47,222 nucleotides of DNA from assembly GCF_001420715.1 (NCBI RefSeq), contig NZ_LJJC01000004.1:205029-252250 (forward strand), in the 5' to 3' direction. A program made the translations under genes and the position numbers. The stretch comes from Heyndrickxia shackletonii. GTDB lineage: Bacteria > Bacillota > Bacilli > Bacillales > Bacillaceae_C. Below, in pieces: positions 1 through 6,530 of this stretch (position 1 is the first letter of the stretch; each line of letters begins with the position of its first letter). The notes below the pieces were generated by a model. It did no database searches. It saw nothing but the letters and a program-made list of their open reading frames with translations, and was not told where the DNA came from.

Positions 1-657
1 CTTCGTGAATTGTTCCCGTTCCACAACATCATCCACGATAGCGGTCACAATACTCGATGAATTGTTCCCGTACATCAACACCATTCACAATTGCGGTCAC
101 GATACATCGTGAATTGTTCCCGTACATCAATACTATTCCCGATTACGGTCACGATACTTCGTGAAATGTTCCCGATTATCAACGTCATCCATGATTATGG
201 TCACGATACATCGTGAATTGTTCCCGATTATCAACGTCATCCACAATTGCGGTCACAATACTTTGTGAATTGTTCCCGTACATCAACACCATTCACAATT
301 GCGGTCACGATACATCGTGAAATGTTCCCGTACATCAATACTATTCCCGATTACGGTCACGATACATCGTGAAATGTTCCCGATTATCAACGTCATCCAT
401 GATTATGGTCACGATACTTCGTGAATTGTTCCCGTTCCACAACGTCATCCACAATTGCGGTCACGATACTCTATGAATTGTTCCCGTACATCAATACTAT
501 TCCCGATTACGGTCACGATACATCGTGAATTGTTCCCGTACATCAATACTATTCCCGATTACGGTCACGAAACTTCGTGAATTGTTCCCGTTCATCAATA
601 CCATCCACGGTTGCGGTCACGATACTTCGTGAATTGTTCCCAATCAACCCCTTCCTC
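1..657. repeat. 52-bp tandem repeat array, 12 full units plus partial ends
   Basis: The motif GAATTGTTCCCG (or GAAATGTTCCCG) recurs at 7, 59, 111, 163, 215, 267, 319, 371, 423, 475, 527, 579 and 631, an exact 52-bp period without indels. The first six bases are the end of an earlier unit, so the array continues left of the window. Each unit has a variable middle and ends in GGTCAC plus a short palindrome such as CACGATACATCGTG that spans the unit junction. The last copy (631) decays after GAATTGTTCCC. A 52-nt period is not a multiple of three, so it is not a repeated peptide. It is not CRISPR, because no alternating unique spacers are present. Function unknown. Confidence 0.97.
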
Positions 658-665
658 ATTAATTA

Positions 666-706
666 TCCAACTTTTGAACTACTAAATAATTGGTTCAAAA
701 GTTGGA
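666..706. promoter_or_regulatory. 14-bp inverted repeat upstream of the PNGase A-like gene
   Basis: The left arm TCCAACTTTTGAAC and its exact complement GTTCAAAAGTTGGA are separated by 13 nt, 65 bp before the start codon at 771. No T-run follows on either strand, so it resembles an operator or leader hairpin more than an intrinsic terminator. Confidence 0.6.
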
Positions 707-770
707 AGGAAATAACATTTGTACTTCGAAATTATCATAATAGTCAAAAATCCAGGAGGCGCGTTATTTT

Positions 771-2462
771 ATGAAAAAAACAGGAATGAAGCTTGCGTGC
801 ACAGGTATTGCCTTAGCGTTGCTCACGTTAGGAAGCAGCCAATCTACTTTTGCAGAAAAGCAGGGTATTCAAAAGAAACCATTCGCTAACACACTAGCTG
901 TTGCGAAGACGGAGCAATTCAGCAAAACGGATAATCCTATTTCGATTGGTGTACCTATTACGGTTCCTTCTACAAAACCAACCGTTGTAAAGGTGTTGAA
1001 TAAGGAGCAGTTCGGAAATGCGAAACCACCTGTGAAGAGTGAAGTGAAGCTTCCTTCCGATAAGTGGGGGAAGGTCATCTTAACGATTACTGGAACGCAA
1101 AAGGGAAGACAGTATGATCGACTCTTCCAAATTTGGGCGGGTTCCTCGCAAATATTTGTCGGCGTGACACCTGAACCAACAAAGGACGGGATAGAGTGGA
1201 AAATCCAGAAGGATGTTACAGAATATCTGCCGGTTCTGCAAGGCAAACAAGTGCTAACTACAAAGTTGGAAAACTACGTAAATGATACATACACTGGAAT
1301 TCCTGAAATGTCTATTCAGTTAGAATACTATCCTGAGGAAAAAGGCAAAAAGAATAAGCAAGCAGATCCGTTGAAAATAAAAACACCGGATAAAATCATT
1401 CCAATCACAAAGGATGCAGCACCTTTTTATATGTACGAAAAGAATTCCTCCATGGATGTTCCGCTAGATTTACCGAAAGACATCAAAGGAGCTTATCTGG
1501 ATTTATATGCTGTACCACAAAATAATGATGAATTTTGGTGGTCGTTGCAGCCGGACTTCCGTGAAATTGAGGTGTATATTGATGGGCAGCCAGCAGGAGC
1601 AGTTTGGCCTGAGCCGACATTATATACAGGCGGGGTGAATCCATATTTATGGCGTCCTATTCAAGGGATCCATACTTTAGATATGACGGCGTACCGTGTG
1701 AATCTAACACCATTTGCAGGACTGCTGGGCGGAAAACATACACTGAGTATCAAAGTGAATCAGCATATTGATTACTGGTTGATGAGCGGATCGTTATTTT
1801 TATATCAAAATAATAGAAAGCCTACAACCGGAAAAATTGTGAAAAACACGTTAACATTCCCGACAGAATCGGATAAAACAAAAACGGATCTATTTGGTAA
1901 TGACAATAATTTATTTGGAGAGAACGCAAATAAGAGTTATGAAATTCAAGGGGTAATTGATGCAAAGGGAGAGCACTATACATCTACCATTCAGGCATCA
2001 CGCAATAATACAAGTGATCAAACAAATTACAATGAGGGCGGGGTCCAGATTGTTCACAACGCACAAGTTGTCACAATGGATGAATCATTTGCAAAGAAAG
2101 GTCAAAAAGCAAGCACGAAACATACAGAAGAAGTGTACACACTCGATTGTGGTTCAGGCTACATGCCAACGCAGGACGGTTCTTCCTTCTTATTGCCGTC
2201 CAATTTAACACAATCCTTGCATGTATACAATGTCCTAAATGGACCTGAATGGAAGTCTCCATACGAAAGCACCCTATATTTAAACACACAAGGATATGCA
2301 TCACTTTATCGTTCAAAATCGGATACAGCTCAAGGCGCCACTACTGCAGTTGTTGATTTTAAAGACTCCAACGAACAATCCTACCATCAAGTGCTGATGT
2401 CGCATGGAGGAATCGTTACTTATAATTTAGAACTTGGGTCATTGTCTAAGAAAGGAAAATAG
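771..2462 (+). CDS. Secreted peptide-N-glycosidase A-like amidase
   Basis: This is a probable secreted member of the PNGase A family (peptide-N4-(N-acetyl-beta-glucosaminyl)asparagine amidase A), which releases N-linked glycans from glycoproteins. Residues 1-28 form a signal peptide ending TFA before E29. The family core lies at about residues 235-345: a YLDLYA segment near 241, an acidic/aromatic EFWW, then FREIEVYIDG, AGAVWPEP, YTGGVNPYLWRP (about 279-300) and a hydrophobic SGSLFLYQN strand near 339. The C-terminal part is beta-rich without a recognised motif. No sorting signal or transmembrane anchor is visible, so it is probably released. An AGGAGG site lies 11 nt before the ATG. The gene is monocistronic, with a terminator directly after it. 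The family is best known from plants and fungi and is sporadic in bacteria. Catalytic activity is inferred from family resemblance only. Confidence 0.85.
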   Translation: MKKTGMKLACTGIALALLTLGSSQSTFAEKQGIQKKPFANTLAVAKTEQFSKTDNPISIGVPITVPSTKPTVVKVLNKEQFGNAKPPVKSEVKLPSDKWGKVILTITGTQKGRQYDRLFQIWAGSSQIFVGVTPEPTKDGIEWKIQKDVTEYLPVLQGKQVLTTKLENYVNDTYTGIPEMSIQLEYYPEEKGKKNKQADPLKIKTPDKIIPITKDAAPFYMYEKNSSMDVPLDLPKDIKGAYLDLYAVPQNNDEFWWSLQPDFREIEVYIDGQPAGAVWPEPTLYTGGVNPYLWRPIQGIHTLDMTAYRVNLTPFAGLLGGKHTLSIKVNQHIDYWLMSGSLFLYQNNRKPTTGKIVKNTLTFPTESDKTKTDLFGNDNNLFGENANKSYEIQGVIDAKGEHYTSTIQASRNNTSDQTNYNEGGVQIVHNAQVVTMDESFAKKGQKASTKHTEEVYTLDCGSGYMPTQDGSSFLLPSNLTQSLHVYNVLNGPEWKSPYESTLYLNTQGYASLYRSKSDTAQGATTAVVDFKDSNEQSYHQVLMSHGGIVTYNLELGSLSKKGK

Positions 2463-2467
2463 CTGAT

Positions 2468-2510
2468 AAAAAAACCTGTTTTTGAAATGTAAAAACAGGT
2501 TTTTGTTTTA
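2468..2510 (+). terminator. Intrinsic terminator of the PNGase-like gene
   Basis: AAAACCTGTTTTT pairs with AAAAACAGGTTTT around a 7-nt loop, followed by a T-rich tail, starting 6 nt after the stop codon. Confidence 0.9.
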
Positions 2511-2622
2511 TATATAAATTGAATTTTGTTAATAATATTCCACTCTATTTCCCATATTAAAATATTCCAAAAGCAGATATAATTAGGCAGTAAAACATAA
2601 AATAAGGGGAAATATCAATTCA

Positions 2623-3033
2623 ATGAAAAAATTTATTAGGGGGAATAAAGCAAGAATCATATTAGTTTTAATAATAGCTTGTATCTTTTGGTTTATTTGG
2701 TGGGTTAATTCACCAGAAAAAATTGATTTTGCAAATAATATAGATAATGAAACACATCAATTAATGGAATCCAATGTTTTAAAAACAAATCAAATATCAT
2801 ATTTTAGTTTTGATCAAATGGAGGAAACAGAACATTACAAAGTAGCTATTTTCAGAGGAAAGGATAAAAGTATATATGATTCCTTTGATCTTAATTTAAA
2901 TGAAATTTGACAAAAGGCTCCTGCTGTATATTTCGGTTTCTTTACTCCCATTGATGAAGGTGAATATACGATGAGAATACAAGATGACTGGGATGACATA
3001 GTGGCAGAGGGTGATTTTAAAATTGTGAAATAA
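2623..3033 (+). pseudogene. Small membrane-anchored protein interrupted by an in-frame TGA
   Basis: A 136-residue frame opens with a basic segment and one membrane helix (about residues 12-28, IILVLIIACIFWFIWWV). It is cut by TGA at 2908-2910 after residue 95. Reading through continues in the same frame with a plausible protein (QKAPAVYFGFF, EGEYTMRIQDDWDD, GDFKIVK) to a TAA at 3031-3033. The continuation keeps protein-like composition, so the TGA probably arose from a TGG Trp codon. The ribosome binding site is AAGGGGAAA. The family is not recognised; it resembles short extracytoplasmic proteins of bacilli. A truncated 95-residue protein could still be made. Confidence 0.75.
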
Positions 3034-3105
3034 TGAATCATAAAAAAATTTCGGTGGTATTGTCTTAAAGAGTTATATTTTTATAAAATATATTCAAAAA
3101 CAGGT

Positions 3106-3518
3106 TTAATTTTCACTACATATAACTTTGGTGTAACCGAAAGAAGTCTCTACTTCTATTAATGTTGTCCGATCATTATCAAAACACTGATTTATTTTAA
3201 GTAAGTTTGCTAGATGATTACTTCGAATTTGAAAAATCTCCGTTACGAAAAAAGCCAAAATTGCCATGGTTCCGATGATAAAACAAGCATCTTCGTTTTG
3301 TTTTGCTTCAATTATTTTCGCTCCCTTTTAAACAACAATATACAATAGAAAAAGTAACACATGCCTGCAATGAGTATAGAAATAAAAGTAACACAATAGA
3401 GAGTGGAAAAGGTTCCGTTACCAACAGGTCCCAATCTAGGTTTATTCATTTCGTACATAGAAATGAGAGATATCAGAATCATACAAAAGGAGATACAAAG
3501 AATAATGTATTTTTCCAT
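3106..3518 (-). pseudogene. Small multi-helix membrane protein with a frameshift
   Basis: A minus-strand frame starts at ATG 3518 behind AAGGAG (spacing 6) and encodes 68 residues with two membrane helices (YIILCISFCMILISLI; CVTFISILIAGMCYFFYCILLF). It stops at 3312. A different frame then continues without a stop from the same point as KIIEAKQNEDACFIIG, a third hydrophobic segment (MAILAFFVTEIF) and a polar tail ending CSEN, with its stop at 3106. The two pieces together are 413 nt, one base away from a whole number of codons, which suggests a single indel near 3312-3325. The family is not recognised. The N-terminal 68 residues may be a complete small protein instead. Confidence 0.55.
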
Positions 3519-3620
3519 AAGGAACTCCTTGTAAAAGGAAAGTGAATGAGTAGTAATGAGGAATTTCTATACAATATTTCCATTTATAATTAAAGACTGA
3601 TATATTTTAAATATTGCCAC

Positions 3621-3626
3621 TATAAT
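3621..3626 (+). promoter_or_regulatory. -10 box of the DJ-1/PfpI gene
   Basis: A perfect TATAAT lies 28 nt before the ATG at 3655. It overlaps the earlier in-frame ATG at 3625, so that codon cannot lie within a transcript from this promoter. This supports the 3655 start. Confidence 0.6.
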
Positions 3627-3654
3627 GAAAATATGCGTAGTAAAGGGTGAAGAA

Positions 3655-4221
3655 ATGCAAAAAAAGGTTGGATTTTTCGTATATGATGATTTTGCTATAT
3701 GGCAGGTTTCGCTGCTACTAAAGTTTTTAACAGATGCCGATTATCAGATTGAGACTCTATCGATTAATGGCGGTTTGGTATCTACTGATGGAGGAGTTTT
3801 GGTTCATACAGAAAGTATTGGGCATAAAAATCCGAATGAATATGACTTCCTACTGTTCCCTGGAGGGAGGGTGACCAAGGAATTGGTAGATAATCAACAT
3901 CTGAAACAATTTTTACAAGAGTTTAATGGATTTATTGCTGCAAGTTGTGCCTCTTCAGCAATCGTAGCGGGTGCTGGCTTAGTGAAAGGTGATTTTACTA
4001 CGATGCCTCCTATTAAAGAAATATTTTCAGAGTACTTTACTGAAGGAAATTACACGGATACCGACATTGTGGTCGGTGAAAAGCTGATTACTAGTAAAGG
4101 ATCCGCCCATTTCGAATTTATGATGGCGGTTTTAGAGAAGAGTGGACTTATGGAAGAAGACCCAAGATTGAAAAATATTGCATTAAAACTTTCAAGAAAT
4201 CAAACTCTAATTAATAAGTAG
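3655..4221 (+). CDS. DJ-1/PfpI family protein
   Basis: A 188-residue single-domain protein of the DJ-1/PfpI (class I glutamine amidotransferase-like) superfamily, whose members act as chaperones, glyoxalases or stress proteins. The visible core is MQKKVGFFVYDDFAIWQ at the start, the strand DFLLFPGG, and the nucleophile elbow AASCASSA with its Cys near residue 100, followed by a glycine-rich helix. The ATG at 3655 is preferred over 3625 because it follows AAGGGTGA and the TATAAT promoter overlaps 3625. The gene stands alone ahead of the AHSA1-ArsR pair. The precise function cannot be assigned from sequence. Confidence 0.85.
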   Translation: MQKKVGFFVYDDFAIWQVSLLLKFLTDADYQIETLSINGGLVSTDGGVLVHTESIGHKNPNEYDFLLFPGGRVTKELVDNQHLKQFLQEFNGFIAASCASSAIVAGAGLVKGDFTTMPPIKEIFSEYFTEGNYTDTDIVVGEKLITSKGSAHFEFMMAVLEKSGLMEEDPRLKNIALKLSRNQTLINK

Positions 4222-4223
4222 TA

Positions 4224-4278
4224 TTGAAATAACACTAAAAGGTGTTATAATGAACGTGACACCTTTTAGTGTTATAAT
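4224..4278 (+). promoter_or_regulatory. Promoter with tandem palindromic operators for the AHSA1-ArsR operon
   Basis: TTGAAA (4224-4229) and TATAAT (4246-4251) are 16 bp apart. A perfect 17-bp inverted repeat (4229-4245 against 4259-4275, spacer 13) covers the promoter. Each arm is itself a palindrome of the form AACAC-N6-GTGTT (4231-4246; the right copy has one outer mismatch), so the region can be read as two operators centred about 27 bp apart. A second TATAAT lies at 4273-4278. This is a natural target for the ArsR regulator encoded downstream. Confidence 0.75.
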
Positions 4279-4297
4279 TTCTTTGGAGGTTTTATTC

Positions 4298-4714
4298 ATG
4301 ACATTACCAGATATTAAACACACTGTCCTTTTAAATGCACCAATTGATAAGGTATGGAAAGCAGTTGCAACTTCAGAGGGAATTGCAGCGTGGTGGATGG
4401 ACAATACATTTGAGCCGGTCCTTGGAAAAGAATTTGTTTTGCATGCAGGACCATATGGGGATTCTCCTTGCAAAGTAACCGAACTTGAGCCTCCCTATAA
4501 AGTTGGATTTGATTGGGGAAAGGATTGGCATCTAACGTTTGAATTAAAAGAGGTAGATGGGAAAACAGAGTTTACACTTATTCACTCTGGCTGGGATGAA
4601 AACAAGGTTACCGAATTTAATCAACCGCATACGGTTATCCGTGGCATTATGGATGAAGGTTGGGCTAAAATTAAAGAAGGTAAACTTGTATCTTATATAG
4701 AATCACTAAAATGA
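4298..4714 (+). CDS. SRPBCC/AHSA1-family protein
   Basis: A 138-residue START-like ligand-binding fold (activator of Hsp90 ATPase homologue 1-like, AHSA1). Typical features are the first strand IKHTVLLNAPIDKVWKAV, the helix and loop containing WWMD, the GYGxS-like strand region and the final amphipathic helix (DEGWAKIKEGKLVSYIESL). The start at 4298 follows TTGGAGG; an ATG at 4250 lies inside the operator and is rejected. The stop overlaps the next ATG (ATGA), so it is translationally coupled to the ArsR gene. AHSA1-ArsR pairs are common in bacilli. The ligand is unknown. Confidence 0.9.
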   Translation: MTLPDIKHTVLLNAPIDKVWKAVATSEGIAAWWMDNTFEPVLGKEFVLHAGPYGDSPCKVTELEPPYKVGFDWGKDWHLTFELKEVDGKTEFTLIHSGWDENKVTEFNQPHTVIRGIMDEGWAKIKEGKLVSYIESLK

Positions 4715-5037
4715 AAGATACCGTTATAAAACACGATGTTTTTCAAGCGGTTGCCGACCCAACCAGGCGGAAGATGCTAATAATGCTTGCTGATAAGGAA
4801 ATGCCAATTGCTTCCATTGCTGAACAATTTCCTATCAGCCGTACCGCGGTCAATAAACATCTGCATGTTCTGGCAGATGCAGGTCTTGTTCAAAGTAAAA
4901 AAGTAGGGCGTGAAACAAGGTACAAGCTCCAACCTGAACCATTGAAGGAACTTCAAAAATGGCTAAGCTTTTTCGAAAAATATTGGGCAGATAGACTTTC
5001 GGCACTCAAAGAATTTGTTGAAAATGATGAAGAGTAA
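4711..5037 (+). CDS. ArsR-family transcriptional repressor
   Basis: A 108-residue winged-helix protein: VFQAVADPTRRKMLIML opens the domain, the recognition helix is about PISRTAVNKHLHVL (residues 41-54), and the wing is GLVQSKKVGRETRYKL. The CVC metal-binding motif of arsenic sensors is missing, so it probably senses an organic ligand or works through its AHSA1 partner. It overlaps the AHSA1 gene by 4 nt and probably autoregulates through the palindromes at 4229-4275. Confidence 0.93.
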   Translation: MKDTVIKHDVFQAVADPTRRKMLIMLADKEMPIASIAEQFPISRTAVNKHLHVLADAGLVQSKKVGRETRYKLQPEPLKELQKWLSFFEKYWADRLSALKEFVENDEE

Positions 5038-5039
5038 AA

Positions 5040-5063
5040 TAAGAGGATGTTTTCATCCTCTTA
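5040..5063 (+). other. 10-bp perfect stem-loop after the ArsR gene
   Basis: TAAGAGGATG and CATCCTCTTA are separated by a TTTT loop, immediately downstream of the ArsR stop codon. There is no poly-T tail, so termination is uncertain. It may stabilise the upstream mRNA or partly terminate before the DUF2278 gene. Confidence 0.6.
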
Positions 5064-5092
5064 ACATTCTAAAACAAATGGAGGAATGGAAA

Positions 5093-5761
5093 TTGCCTAT
5101 AAAAAACTATGGAGTTTTAAAAGGAAAAGCAGTCAAAACGATGTTGGGCAGCAACGAAAAGCCTCATTTTCAAGTACTTATTGTGGATGAAAATAGAATA
5201 GGGTACCGGATTGCCATTAATACAAAATCTCAAGACTATCCCTCAGAAGTATTATATTTTGTAGGTGAGAATTTCAAATCGGAAGAAATTACAAAGTTAC
5301 CAGATTTAGAGTTTGGTTTTACCCCTATACAAAATAATCATCCTGATATTGGACTCGATTATATAAGAGGTCATTTATTAGATCGATCCCAAATGATCCC
5401 TCTGCCAACTGATGAAGATGGTCCTAATAATGATTTAAACGATAAATTTCAGTATTATTTTAAACAAGCTATTGATACAAAGGCAATTGTTTACGCATTT
5501 GGGCAAAGATGGGGTCCGGAGCAAAATCAGCCCGATCAGTATTTTGGATTTACACCTGGAAATGGGATTCATGATATTCATATGAACCAAGGAAATGAGG
5601 GCCATTGGCAAAAGGATAATGGGATATGGCAAGATGGGGGAATTCTCCTGCATTTTGAACAAGAAAATAGGTGGGTGGCGATATTTTTAGCTTTCCAATC
5701 TCAATCCTGGTGTACCGATGACAATGGAAATGCCATGCCATCTGCAGAACATGTTAAGTAA
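5093..5761 (+). CDS. DUF2278 family protein (YukJ-like)
   Basis: A 222-residue protein of the DUF2278 family. The family begins with a lysine-rich NYGVLKG motif, which here follows directly from a TTG start at 5093 (PIKNYGVLKGKAV). That TTG sits 8 nt after GGAGG, whereas the upstream in-frame ATGs lack a site and overlap the ArsR gene, so the TTG start is chosen. Later features are RGHLLDRSQM and AFGQRWGPEQNQPDQYFGF, GIHDIHMNQGN and a C-terminal beta segment. These proteins are soluble and of unknown function. Confidence 0.88.
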   Translation: MPIKNYGVLKGKAVKTMLGSNEKPHFQVLIVDENRIGYRIAINTKSQDYPSEVLYFVGENFKSEEITKLPDLEFGFTPIQNNHPDIGLDYIRGHLLDRSQMIPLPTDEDGPNNDLNDKFQYYFKQAIDTKAIVYAFGQRWGPEQNQPDQYFGFTPGNGIHDIHMNQGNEGHWQKDNGIWQDGGILLHFEQENRWVAIFLAFQSQSWCTDDNGNAMPSAEHVK

Positions 5762-5887
5762 AATCACCTGTGTTAATTCTTCAACGTTCTTATCACCATA
5801 AGAAAATTCCCGAAAATAATATTGCATATTATTCTACACTAGATTGTATAGATAAATAGTTTTAGAGATAAGTGGGGGTGGGTTTTC

Positions 5888-6373
5888 ATGGAACATAACT
5901 ATAAGATTAGAAAAGAATTATTGGAAAGTGTAAGTGACTTATCGGATCAGCAGTTAAATACAACGCCTGAAGAAGGCAAATGGTCTATTATGCAGAATTT
6001 GGAGCATCTATATTTGATGGAGAAGGTTGTTGTACAAAGAATGACTCAAGAATTGAAGTACAATACTGAACCAACTTCGGAAGTACCTATTAATATGTTG
6101 TTAAATCGATCAAAAAAGATCGATGCGCCAGAATTTTTAAAGCCTTCCAACGAATTTACTTCATTAAAAGAAATGAAAAGCAAGCTTGATGAATCTCGTG
6201 AGGCTTTAATAAATTTTGTTTCGCATACATCTGAGGATGATTTGGCGAATAGAGCAATGGCTCATCGTTTATTTGGAATGTTAAGTTTGAAACAATGGGT
6301 TAAATTAATAGGATATCATGAACAGCGCCATTTAGAACAAATTGAGGAAGTAAAACAGGCAATGCAATTTTAA
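5888..6373 (+). CDS. DinB-like four-helix metalloprotein
   Basis: A 161-residue DinB/YfiT superfamily protein, a four-helix bundle that usually binds a divalent metal through three histidines. The His residues expected are visible at H40 (NLEHLYLMEK), H144 and H148 (GYHEQRHLEQ). Family members include DNA-damage-induced proteins and thiol transferases using mycothiol or bacillithiol; the role here is open. GTGGGGGTGGG lies just upstream of the ATG, and a strong terminator follows. Confidence 0.88.
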   Translation: MEHNYKIRKELLESVSDLSDQQLNTTPEEGKWSIMQNLEHLYLMEKVVVQRMTQELKYNTEPTSEVPINMLLNRSKKIDAPEFLKPSNEFTSLKEMKSKLDESREALINFVSHTSEDDLANRAMAHRLFGMLSLKQWVKLIGYHEQRHLEQIEEVKQAMQF

Positions 6374-6374
6374 G

Positions 6375-6421
6375 AACCATCGCCAAGAATGCAGGTTAGA
6401 ATTCTTGGCGATGGTTTTTTT
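6375..6421 (+). terminator. Strong intrinsic terminator
   Basis: A perfect 16-bp stem (AACCATCGCCAAGAAT and its complement) with a 10-nt loop and a T-run, starting 2 nt after the DinB-like stop codon. Confidence 0.95.
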
Positions 6422-6530
6422 ATCATTTCGATGGTTCATAGCATGCTGATTGTGTCCTTCAATCTGTTCGAGTAACAATTAAGTGACATTTGAACAATAT
6501 TGCGGCCCCATTCAGCAGCCCTTTAGCTAC

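Noticed and set aside
1-660. CRISPR array
   Set aside because: The units are conserved over their full 52 bp and belong to a few recurring types; there are no unique spacers between identical repeats and no cas genes.
577-774. 65-codon plus-strand frame over the end of the repeat array
   Set aside because: It has no ribosome binding site and is made of repeat sequence and the leader hairpin.
2908-2910. TGA read as selenocysteine
   Set aside because: No selenocysteine insertion element or selenium genes are visible; loss of a Trp codon is simpler.
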